Origin: Spirochaeta africana DSM 8902
Lineage (GTDB): Bacteria; Spirochaetota; Spirochaetia; DSM-27196; DSM-8902
Assembly: GCF_000242595.2 (NCBI RefSeq)
Contig: NC_017098.1
Location: forward strand, 1,364,001-1,428,000
Direction: 5' to 3'
Length of the DNA stretch: 64,000 nt
Below are positions 52,086 to 60,261 of this stretch, piece by piece. The position numbers and the translations under genes were made by a program. How positions within the stretch are numbered: the first letter of the stretch is position 1; the number at the start of each line of letters is the position of its first letter. The notes beneath the pieces were generated by a model. The model made no database searches. It saw only the letters and a program-made list of their open reading frames with translations, and was not told where the DNA came from.

Positions 52086-55024
52086 TCGGGGAATGTACCA
52101 CCTCCTACGGACTGGCCTTGATGCTGGTTGATGCCGGGTATCGCCGGAAGAGCGGCTACGGGATGCAGCTGGTGATCGACGAGGCGACCGATCGGGTGCG
52201 GCTGGCCAGCGAGGCGATCTTCGGGGAGCCGGGGGCCGAGGATATCGAGGTTACGCTGTCGGCGAGCGAAAAGGTTGCCTACTTTATTACCCGGACGATC
52301 GAGGAGGTGCGCAAAACCGACTATGGCCCGGGGGTCGAGACGGTGATGCGCGAGGTGCAGGAGAAGCGCTATCGCACCGTGGATCATAAGGGAAGCGCGA
52401 CCCGCAGCCCGGGACTGTTCGGCAAGCATGTGGGGTTTGCCCCTCAGCTGAAGGACGGGGACGACATCGATGTGACCAAGGCGCGCTACGACTTTGATTA
52501 CAACATCCGCTTTGAAGGCGAGGGGCAGATGGGCAGGATTATGTATGCCTATCTGAACTACAACCTGATCGAGGCGCGCGGGTGGAGCGAGCTGGCCAAG
52601 CCTGCCTGGGACCGGCGGATGTACAACGACGACGGGCACTGGATATCGGCCCCGACGGTGCGCCAGGTCGGGATGACCGCGGTCGGTGTGGCGGCCACGG
52701 TTGCCAGCGCGGGGGTCGGGACCGGGTTTGTCGGGGTCCTGGCGTCTACGGCGATCAGCACCGGGGTGACCGCTACCGGTAATCTTGCCTTCGGGATGAT
52801 GGATGTGGCCGGGGGCTACATGGACATGGATGATATGCTGCTGGGCGTCGGCAAGCAGGCGGCGATCGGGATGGCGACTGGTATGATCGGCGGGAGCAGT
52901 AGCTTGCTTACCGGAAAGCTTGCTGTCACCAGTACCATTGGCAATATGGCGATGCAGGGCGCCACAATGGCGGCCAGCAACGCGGCGGTCGGGGCGATCA
53001 ACGCGATTACCCTGGAGGACGGAGAGTGGGGCTGGGACCGCGAGGTCTTTACCGAGGCAACGATCGGCCGCAATGCAGTGGCGGGGTATGTCGGCGGGAT
53101 GGCCGGGAATATAACAACTCAAAGTCTGGGGCGCTTTAATTTGCATGATTCCAATGGAATTGCGTTAGGGAGTACGATTTTTGACACAGAAAATATCGGT
53201 GCGTTTAACTCTTTTGCCGGGGGGATGACTTCAAGCGCAATACAGTATGGCATGACTGGCGAGACCACGATGAATCTGTTAAACCTGACTGATGTAACAA
53301 AAATATTTGGTATGGATCCCCTGCTTGATCGTGATGGAAATGAACTGCGGATGGGGTTTTTCGAGATGCGACTTGGCGGCGGCACGGAGCATATGTTCGG
53401 GCTTGGGTCAGGTGGTATGGATATCGGCTATTCGTCTATGACAGCGGCTCTATCAGGCCTGAGCGAAACTATGCAGATTGCCGGTTTACGGTTTGGTGGT
53501 GAGCAGGGGAAGGCTACCCTGAATGCGGTGAATGCCTTATCATATACTTCAAGTGAGATGAATCATGCGCTGGGTCGGCAGATTTTTGATCGGGATATTG
53601 ATGTGCTGTATGGAGAGTTGGGTGAAAATTTCATAGGCCAATTTGATGCGTCAAAACCCGCAACGATTGCAATAAATAGCAGTTTCTTGGGTTCTGGAGC
53701 TGAGAAAGCGGCGCAATTGGCAAGTATTCTCAGTCATGAAGGTACGCATCTGTATGGCAGTACATCTGAAGTAGGCGCCTATGCGCAGCAGACCGGTACG
53801 TATATGCAGCTTATGGGGGCCTGGGGTGAGTATGGTGTTGGTGATGAGAGCTTCCTGATGGAAAGTATGATGCAGACTATGCGCCCGACGAACCCGGAGC
53901 CGGTGGATGGCATCAGCAATGCCGAGCGATTGCCCCTTGGTGGTAGCCAGCTGGGTGTTGAACCTCGAGGATTAATCGGAATTGGTCTGTTACGGAGTGG
54001 TGAGAGCTTTGAAACGACCGCGAGCCGCGGGGTCGACGGTTTTCTCTTTGGATCACTGAGAACAGCAGTAGCTGACGTAGCTGGACTGGATGTATTCACT
54101 GAGCGGCTGTTGCCATCGGAGCATAACCCTGCAATTGCGATGGATACCATGATGAGGCAAAGGGAACTCTATGTGCAAGGGGCTGTGTCATTGGCATCGA
54201 TGCTGTTATCGTTCGGTGGAGGAGTCAGTGCAGGGCAATCTGTTGGATCGGCTGCCGCAAACAGTGCGGTTCCTGGGTATCTCAGCAGACCTGATAACCT
54301 TTTTCAGGCTGGGGGCGCGTTGCTGGATGCAACATCCCACGCACTGGCGTTTAGTGCTATGATAAACAGTGATTCTTCGGCATCGTATACTGTCGCAATA
54401 TCCGGTTCGGTGCTTAATCGCAACAATCGTACACTACTGGCGAACACCTCTTTTTTTGATCTGCCTGATTACAGCACATTAACCGGATTCGGGGCCTGGA
54501 ATCGTGACCGCCAGGTGTTTGGCCTGGCAGAAGCGGCCGGGATTCCGTTGGCAGTTGATAATCAATGGCAGGGGAATGAACAAGCCCAGGCTGATGTGAC
54601 GAACCAGATGATGCGCAATTACATGTTCGTGCATTCGATGAGCAACACCTTCGGGATTGATGATCCCGAACGATTGCGCCAGCTGTATTACGAAGGAGCG
54701 CCGATGCCAACCGGGCAAAATGCTCACGGACAGGAAATCGGCTGGACCTACGCGGTGATCCCATTTGCTGATGTGAATACTGGTCCGTGGCAGGCGGGGG
54801 GATTTTCTCAATTCGTTGATCAGTCACTCCAGGACATGATGAATACTGTTAATATGATTGATTTCAGCCATAGATATCCGAGTTCGGTTCCAGGACGGCA
54901 AAAAGAGTATGACACCGGTTTGAGATATTATGATGACTACAGACGAGAAGTTTGGAGCCAGTGGTTAGAGTTTGATACGTTCTTGACAAACCATAACCTT
55001 GCAAACGGAGGGTGGGAATGGTAA
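52076..55024 (+). CDS. Cassette A: large spirochaete repeat-family protein with HExxH motif, 5' truncated
   Basis: Open frame of 982 codons. Residues 8-272 are nearly identical to cassette C (module with YGLALMLVDAGYRRKSGY, then GMQLVIDEATDRVRLASE, ending in glycine-rich hydrophobic helices near GGYMDMDDMLLGVGKQAAIG). After about residue 345 the sequence becomes AT-richer and unique. SHEGTHLYGS (H554) forms HExxH, so a zinc protease-like site is possible. The normal N-terminal domain seen in cassette C is missing, and a 53-codon block is deleted. The ATG at 52076 overlaps a promoter on the other strand and has no Shine-Dalgarno, so expression from here is doubtful. The layout resembles Leptospira TIGR04388-type proteins, from memory. 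Confidence 0.65.
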   Translation: MGTIGECTTSYGLALMLVDAGYRRKSGYGMQLVIDEATDRVRLASEAIFGEPGAEDIEVTLSASEKVAYFITRTIEEVRKTDYGPGVETVMREVQEKRYRTVDHKGSATRSPGLFGKHVGFAPQLKDGDDIDVTKARYDFDYNIRFEGEGQMGRIMYAYLNYNLIEARGWSELAKPAWDRRMYNDDGHWISAPTVRQVGMTAVGVAATVASAGVGTGFVGVLASTAISTGVTATGNLAFGMMDVAGGYMDMDDMLLGVGKQAAIGMATGMIGGSSSLLTGKLAVTSTIGNMAMQGATMAASNAAVGAINAITLEDGEWGWDREVFTEATIGRNAVAGYVGGMAGNITTQSLGRFNLHDSNGIALGSTIFDTENIGAFNSFAGGMTSSAIQYGMTGETTMNLLNLTDVTKIFGMDPLLDRDGNELRMGFFEMRLGGGTEHMFGLGSGGMDIGYSSMTAALSGLSETMQIAGLRFGGEQGKATLNAVNALSYTSSEMNHALGRQIFDRDIDVLYGELGENFIGQFDASKPATIAINSSFLGSGAEKAAQLASILSHEGTHLYGSTSEVGAYAQQTGTYMQLMGAWGEYGVGDESFLMESMMQTMRPTNPEPVDGISNAERLPLGGSQLGVEPRGLIGIGLLRSGESFETTASRGVDGFLFGSLRTAVADVAGLDVFTERLLPSEHNPAIAMDTMMRQRELYVQGAVSLASMLLSFGGGVSAGQSVGSAAANSAVPGYLSRPDNLFQAGGALLDATSHALAFSAMINSDSSASYTVAISGSVLNRNNRTLLANTSFFDLPDYSTLTGFGAWNRDRQVFGLAEAAGIPLAVDNQWQGNEQAQADVTNQMMRNYMFVHSMSNTFGIDDPERLRQLYYEGAPMPTGQNAHGQEIGWTYAVIPFADVNTGPWQAGGFSQFVDQSLQDMMNTVNMIDFSHRYPSSVPGRQKEYDTGLRYYDDYRREVWSQWLEFDTFLTNHNLANGGWEW
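52098..52890. repeat. Long near-identical repeat, copy A
   Basis: 793 bp, matching 61106-62057 (952 bp) with only a few substitutions seen. The 159-bp difference is one deletion in A between two GCGGCTAC repeats (in C at 61160-61167 and 61319-61326). After 52890 and 62057 the sequences diverge sharply. Confidence 0.9.
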
Positions 55025-56262
55025 GGAGTGATACTATCCTTGTGGTTTTACTGTTACAGCTTGCTTTGACAATCTCTTGCAACGCGAACCAACCAGATTA
55101 TGATGCCATGGCCAGAAACCTTATCGAAGCCAACTACGAGATTGATGATGAGTTCATTGTACCAGGTAGTAATGCAGCGGTAGAGATACATGCTCAAATG
55201 GAAGAGGCAGTTGCTCAGATGAATGAAGCTGATCAACGATATGACAAGTATGACTTGGCCAGGATTATTGCATTGATTCGTAGTGGGGCAAGATATCCTG
55301 GGGTACACAGTGACAAGATGCTTGCCGCTTTCCGAGATGCCGCAGAATATGCTGAACGTACTGGAAGAAAAGCGAGAGTGTTGTATGAGATAGCATTACA
55401 AGCATGGGGGAATAATCGAAGAGATAATAGATCTTATTTTTTTGACCGTGTAGGTGCTGCATTTTTGCAAGAAGGGCCGTATTCTCTGGATGCAAATCGA
55501 GTCGCTACGATAATCACCAGGACTCTCTTGTATATGAATATGTTACCATGGGAAATGTCTGATGAATTGCAGGGGATACTGGAAGACATTAAAACTGATC
55601 CCCAACGATTCATTGGCATACCAAGACACAGGGAGCTTGGCTTGGATACATTCCTGAGCGAACTGTTTTTTCCCCCTGATTCATACCTGGATTTTACAGA
55701 CGAGGATATGGATCGCTTGCGGGCCATGGATACTCTTTCTGCTGATATGCTGCTATTGGGGCATTATTCCAGCCCGTATGTTCAGGAGTATGGGAAAGCT
55801 GCAGAATATGCTCGAAGCGGGTTTGCACGTGACCCGGATACCAGGCATGTGATTTACAGCAGAGCCTTATTGTTGGCGTTACGCTCTTTTTTTCACATCG
55901 ACCAGTATGCCGACATGATTCTCTATTATGAGGACCATATATCCTTGGCAGACCAGGATCCGGCTACCATACCCAAGGTGCAGCTTTATGCAGCCGCAGC
56001 CTACGAACTCACTGGAGATACGGCCTCGGCACAGCGCCTGTTCCAGGAGGCTTTGCGTGGGGCAGTATTTTTTAACCAGCAAACCTATGACCGGGAATAC
56101 GGGTTCTTCGACAGCCCCCCCGCCAACATGGAAATTCTGCTATACGAGATATTTTTTACCTTGCGGGATGTGTTTGTAAAAAACGGAACTACGGCTGAGT
56201 GGGCAATGCCGATACTGGAAGCCGAGGTAGAACGGGCCGCGGAAGAACGCGCACCGTACTGA
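55018..56262 (+). CDS. Lipoprotein following cassette A (candidate cognate immunity protein)
   Basis: 414 residues. Signal peptide with lipobox LTISC near residue 20. The rest is helical, resembling tetratricopeptide units (RALLLALRSFFHIDQYADMI, then KVQLYAAAAYELTGDTASAQ). No known family. It overlaps the end of cassette A by 7 nt, with GGAGGG before the ATG, so it is translationally coupled to it. Being lipid-anchored in the envelope and unrelated to the lipoprotein after cassette B, it fits an immunity or partner role, by inference only. Confidence 0.65.
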   Translation: MVRSDTILVVLLLQLALTISCNANQPDYDAMARNLIEANYEIDDEFIVPGSNAAVEIHAQMEEAVAQMNEADQRYDKYDLARIIALIRSGARYPGVHSDKMLAAFRDAAEYAERTGRKARVLYEIALQAWGNNRRDNRSYFFDRVGAAFLQEGPYSLDANRVATIITRTLLYMNMLPWEMSDELQGILEDIKTDPQRFIGIPRHRELGLDTFLSELFFPPDSYLDFTDEDMDRLRAMDTLSADMLLLGHYSSPYVQEYGKAAEYARSGFARDPDTRHVIYSRALLLALRSFFHIDQYADMILYYEDHISLADQDPATIPKVQLYAAAAYELTGDTASAQRLFQEALRGAVFFNQQTYDREYGFFDSPPANMEILLYEIFFTLRDVFVKNGTTAEWAMPILEAEVERAAEERAPY

Positions 56263-56279
56263 TTTACAGAATATTCCAA

Positions 56280-56478
56280 CCGCGCGAGGTGGAAGGCCGA
56301 AAACCCTGAAGGGTGCGCGACCCGGCCGGGCGGAGGGAACGGAGCCCGAGAGCCGGGGCTGGAGATTACCGTTGCACGGGATACGACGAATCCCGACACG
56401 ACAGGAGCGCCCAACGCACCCGAGGAGTTGCAGGCCGTACACCGACCCCGCGATGAGCGGGGACGCGCCAATTAGCAT
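56280..56478. repeat. Repeated structured junction element, copy J1
   Basis: About 200 bp, aligning block by block with 59991-60257. It shares CGCGCGAGGTGG, GAGATTACCGTTGCACGG, GACGAATCCCGACACGACA, CGCACCCGAGGAGTTGCAGG and CCGTACACCGACCCCGCGA. Stems include CCCCGC-GATGA-GCGGGG, CGGGAT-ACGACGA-ATCCCG and CCCGGC...GCCGGG. Single-base indels between copies break any shared frame, so it is not coding. It immediately precedes cassette B. Confidence 0.75.
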
Positions 56479-56531
56479 CCTTTACCGAGGCCACGATCGG
56501 GCGCAATGCGCTGGCGGGGTATGTCGGCGGG

Positions 56532-58517
56532 ATGGCCGGGACGTTGACCAGTGGCGGGATGAACTCGGCGTTGGGGGCGGTCGAGCAGGGATTCCATGAG
56601 GGGATCGTGAACCTGAGCGCCCAGGCGATGACGCAGGCCGGGCAGTTTGCGACCCATCTGGCGGCGTTGAGTGTGAACAACGAGGATGGGTTGAACTCCG
56701 GGGGCCTGATCAGGCAGGCATTCGACGACAGCGGCGGGCTGTCGCTCAACCTGATGGATATCTCGACCCTGATGCGGGTTGGCGGGCGGTTTACCCGCGG
56801 ACACCTGGACGGTGAGGCACACATGCAGCGCGAGCGGTGGCTGGGTGCGCTGGGTGGTATTGGATTGAACATGCAGATCACCAGCAGCGGTACCAGCGGG
56901 AGCTTCGGGCAGGGCAGCGACATCGGGCTTGCCGCCGGATTGTTGCAGACCTACGACGGGTTAACCACCCGCGCCTGGGCGCAGCAGGAGGCGGCACGCT
57001 ACGGCGACGAGGCCGATGCCTTCTACACCAGCATGGGGCTGGGCTACAGCTTCGGCGATCCGGTACTGAGAGAGACGATGTTGCGGCTGCGCGACGGATT
57101 TGATACCCTGGCCTTCGGGGGACTGGATGCGCAAGCGGGCGGGATTACCCACGGGCTTACCACCGCGAATGCGAACGGCCAGCGGACGATTCGGATCGAC
57201 GAGATCGGCGAAGCCGGGGTGCTGTCGGTGATGCTGGCGCACGAGTCCTGGCGCGACGGCCGCGGCACCGGCGCCAACACCCTGCAGGCGGTACAGTCCC
57301 AGGTTCAAATGGCCGGCCAGGTCGCCGGGGTACTGGGTATTGGCGCCTTCTCCTCTCGTACCGACATCATCGAAACCATGATGAACTACCAGAACATGAG
57401 CAGCGACGAGTTCGCGGCGTATGTGGATGAGCGGTTTGATTCGTCGGATGATTACTACAGGCCTATTGTTGATTCTGATGGTGACATGTTTCTTGAAGTT
57501 ACCGGGCAACCTGCCATGATCGATGAAGAAGGACGACTACTGGTGCAGCCAAAAGGCGGGTTGCAAGGTTCGCTGCAATATTATGTGAATGGGGGTGAAG
57601 AGAATCTCTACGCCCTTATGCAGGAACATGGGATGGAATGGGACGGAAATAGCTGGATATACGATGACAGTGACGGGCCTATCCGGCTGCCGGTTGGGAA
57701 TATCAAAGATCCAAATCTGAGTGCGGCCTTGTTTCTGGCAGCGCACAAGAATCTCGTTCTTGATGACATCATCGAGGCGTATACACAATCCGGTAGGGAC
57801 ATAGATCAAGTTCGGGATATGCTTGACGATGTGAGTCGTGGGAACATACGTGCCGTCGTTGGCAACTGGGGAAACATGTCGCCCGAGCTTCATACGGAAC
57901 TCCTGTATGTTTCGCGTGTAAATGAGCTGCGTAGTGCTCTGGGGGACCATTTCATCTCGACAGAACGCAAACTGTTCGACGAGTTTGCACGCCTGACGCA
58001 AGGTATGGGACCAGCACATGAATCGGTACGGGAATTCTACCAGTTTCACCCGGCGATTGATTATGTCGTGGGTGGCGCCGGAGATGTGTATAGTGGTATG
58101 AGCGGAAAGATTGCCCAAATTGGACTGCAGGGCGGGTACGGCAACACCGTAGTGATTGATCATGGATTTGAATTCGAGGGCCAGTTTTTCTCATCCGGAT
58201 TCTCTACCAGGCAGAGTCATTTTGCCGATGATGAGTTTGGAATTTATATAGATGTTTTTGATCAAGAAGTGAGCTTTGTTCCGGGTGATTGGGTCAACTC
58301 GAATACTCGATTAGGACTTCAGGGAAATACCGGAAACAGTACAAATCCGCATGTTGATTTCCAGCTGTTCCACAGTACTCAGTATACGACTCCCAGATTT
58401 CTGGACATGTTTCAATTGCCCATGACAGATTTGAATTTTTCTGGTACTCCGAGCAATCTATACCGATATGATGCTACGGAATGGCTGAGACAGTTGTACG
58501 GGGTGAACATACCTTGA
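56532..58517 (+). CDS. Cassette B: large repeat-family C-terminal module with M23-like peptidase domain, no clear start
   Basis: 661 codons from the first ATG, but the homologous frame begins earlier, at 56481 (FTEATIGRNALAGYVGGMAG), and is open from 56457 without a start codon. That block matches cassette A at 53049-53112, so B begins exactly where the variable tip of A begins. HESWRDG near 239 aligns with HEAYRSG of C and HEGTH of A. The C-terminus looks like an M23/LytM endopeptidase: HPAIDY (H506), TRQSHF and NPHVDFQL (607), with Asp where the second His of HxH is usual. Probably a peptidoglycan-acting tip stored as a silent cassette. Confidence 0.65.
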   Translation: MAGTLTSGGMNSALGAVEQGFHEGIVNLSAQAMTQAGQFATHLAALSVNNEDGLNSGGLIRQAFDDSGGLSLNLMDISTLMRVGGRFTRGHLDGEAHMQRERWLGALGGIGLNMQITSSGTSGSFGQGSDIGLAAGLLQTYDGLTTRAWAQQEAARYGDEADAFYTSMGLGYSFGDPVLRETMLRLRDGFDTLAFGGLDAQAGGITHGLTTANANGQRTIRIDEIGEAGVLSVMLAHESWRDGRGTGANTLQAVQSQVQMAGQVAGVLGIGAFSSRTDIIETMMNYQNMSSDEFAAYVDERFDSSDDYYRPIVDSDGDMFLEVTGQPAMIDEEGRLLVQPKGGLQGSLQYYVNGGEENLYALMQEHGMEWDGNSWIYDDSDGPIRLPVGNIKDPNLSAALFLAAHKNLVLDDIIEAYTQSGRDIDQVRDMLDDVSRGNIRAVVGNWGNMSPELHTELLYVSRVNELRSALGDHFISTERKLFDEFARLTQGMGPAHESVREFYQFHPAIDYVVGGAGDVYSGMSGKIAQIGLQGGYGNTVVIDHGFEFEGQFFSSGFSTRQSHFADDEFGIYIDVFDQEVSFVPGDWVNSNTRLGLQGNTGNSTNPHVDFQLFHSTQYTTPRFLDMFQLPMTDLNFSGTPSNLYRYDATEWLRQLYGVNIP

Positions 58518-58527
58518 GGGAGGTGAG

Positions 58528-59808
58528 ATGAACAACTGGAAAGCGTTGTATATCCTGTGTATTGCAGGATTGATCCTGGTTGTGGCCGGTTGTGCCGAAA
58601 ATGGTGGTCTTGCTGATGAGGAATACGGGACCTCAGCCGTTTACGCGGAGTCGGTAGTGGATGATGCTGAAGAGCCAGAGACTATTCGGGAGACTGCTGC
58701 AGAAGAAACAACGGAACAATCTACTGTATCCCGGGAGGAGCCCAAACGTGAACTTCTTCAGCATGATGGAAAATACTATGTGGTATTTGAAGACTATGAC
58801 TTTCAGGGAAGAACGGTAGAAGAGGAGCTGCGGTTGTTTTCCGGACCAGTTCAAGAGGTTGTTTCAATTCAGATCCGGCGCGCATACAACCTTCGTGGAA
58901 TTGGTCAGCTTGACTGGCTGAATAATGGGCTTATATTGATGATCTCCGGAGCAAATATCAATAACGATTTCTTCTCTGATTCCAGTTTACCTAGTGTAAT
59001 GAGAATTTTAAGGATAGATAGGGCATTGTTTGAAATTGAAGAGGGCTTTTTATTACATATTGCTGATACAATTGAGATGAATCAGCTTGGCCTGAGTGCA
59101 CGTGAAACAGCAATAATGCCTAATATTGCAAATAATTTAGCGCCGATAGAAATTTCTATTTCGAACTTCAGTGGGGGAGAGATCGGAATACATTTACCAA
59201 TACCCAGTGTGAAGGTGCTGAACTTAGATGATACTAACATTCAGAATATGGATAACGTTGCCAATTTGCCGAATTTGGAAGAGTTAAGTATTCCGCAGGC
59301 AAACATTCGTAAGATTACAGGCATCCGTGATCTACAAAACCTGCGTCGTCTATCTTTGCAGCTCAACCCCATCGAGGATTTTTCTGAGTTGGCGTATGTA
59401 AAGGACCTTGAATACGTTACGATTATTGACCCCAGCCGTACTCCGGAGCAATGGCGGAATCTCGGCGAAGTGTTTCCCGAGTTCAGAAGAAATAACCCGG
59501 ATGCCGAGTTGTTAGGTTTCTGGTCGCGAAACGTTATCCGCATTCTGGAGGTGTTAGACACTGTTCCGTACTATGAACAGACTCGATCAAAAGAGCCATT
59601 GGGGCATCTATCAGCAGGTGAGGCGGTTACAATAATAAATGATTCCTTTGAGCATCTACCACCTCCGAGTGCCACTCGTCAGAAGCAAGATGATATGAGC
59701 ACCTGGGGTCTATGGTATAGAGTTGAGCTTGAATCCGAGCAACAGGTGTGGGTATTTGACGAAAACGTGCGGGAAACCTACGACTACAGCTATTACATGT
59801 CGGAATGA
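58528..59808 (+). CDS. Leucine-rich-repeat lipoprotein following cassette B (candidate cognate immunity protein)
   Basis: 426 residues. Lipobox VAGC near residue 23, then an acidic linker (30-70). Residues 75-310 contain LRR-like units: VKVLNLDDTNIQNMDNVANL, LEELSIPQANIRKITGIRDL and LRRLSLQLNPIEDFSEL. The C-terminal 100 residues resemble an SH3-like domain (EAVTIINDSFEHL, LWYRVELESEQQVWVFDENV). GGGAGGTGAG precedes the ATG, 10 nt after cassette B. It is AT-rich like the tip of B. It shares only the lipid anchor and position with the lipoprotein after cassette A. Confidence 0.7.
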   Translation: MNNWKALYILCIAGLILVVAGCAENGGLADEEYGTSAVYAESVVDDAEEPETIRETAAEETTEQSTVSREEPKRELLQHDGKYYVVFEDYDFQGRTVEEELRLFSGPVQEVVSIQIRRAYNLRGIGQLDWLNNGLILMISGANINNDFFSDSSLPSVMRILRIDRALFEIEEGFLLHIADTIEMNQLGLSARETAIMPNIANNLAPIEISISNFSGGEIGIHLPIPSVKVLNLDDTNIQNMDNVANLPNLEELSIPQANIRKITGIRDLQNLRRLSLQLNPIEDFSELAYVKDLEYVTIIDPSRTPEQWRNLGEVFPEFRRNNPDAELLGFWSRNVIRILEVLDTVPYYEQTRSKEPLGHLSAGEAVTIINDSFEHLPPPSATRQKQDDMSTWGLWYRVELESEQQVWVFDENVRETYDYSYYMSE

Positions 59809-59990
59809 GCATGGTCGACCGTTGGTGGAACCTGTACCAACAGAAAACTCGTTACCACGGTGAGTCCGAATAATTATACTGAATGTACGTCCCTTACAAG
59901 GACAATATCCGCAGTTCTTTGAAAACCGCCAGAGAAGGAAGCCGCCCGGCTGTTGAGCAGAACAGCCGCAATATCCGGGTAACCCTTCCA
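59809..59990. other. Intergenic region before J2 with a candidate promoter
   Basis: No gene seen. TTACCA (59852-59857), 17 nt, TATACT (59875-59880) could drive transcription into J2 and cassette C. The 14-nt ACGGTGAGTCCGAA at 59857-59870 recurs at 60275-60288, at the start of cassette C, so J2 is flanked by this direct repeat. Confidence 0.45.
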
Positions 59991-60257
59991 CGCGCGAGGT
60001 GGGAGGCCGAAAACCCCGAAGGGCGTAGAGATTCCCGAAGGGATATCTCAGCCCAAGGAGTGACAGTGGTTTCTGCAGGAAACCACGAGAACGACGCAGG
60101 GTGCGCGGCCCGGCCGGGCGGAGGCGACGGAGCTCGAGAGCCGGGCCGGGAGATTACCGTTGCACGGAAGACGACGAATCCCGACACGACAGTAATTACC
60201 ACGCACCCGAGGAGTTGCAGGCCGTACACCGACCCCGCGAACAGCGGGGACGCGCCC
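59991..60257. repeat. Repeated structured junction element, copy J2
   Basis: Homologous to J1 but with an extra segment of about 77 bp (60024-60100) that contains a perfect hairpin, GTGGTTTC-TGCAG-GAAACCAC. The CCCCGC/GCGGGG stem is kept with a changed loop (GAACA against GATGA), and a CGGGC/GCCCG pair of J1 becomes CGGGC/GCTCG, which still pairs through G-U. Such changes favour a conserved RNA or DNA structure. Confidence 0.75.
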
Positions 60258-60261
60258 AACA

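Noticed and set aside
56280-60257. J elements as group II introns because of GTGCGCG starts
   Set aside because: No domain V or other intron landmarks and no reverse transcriptase are visible.
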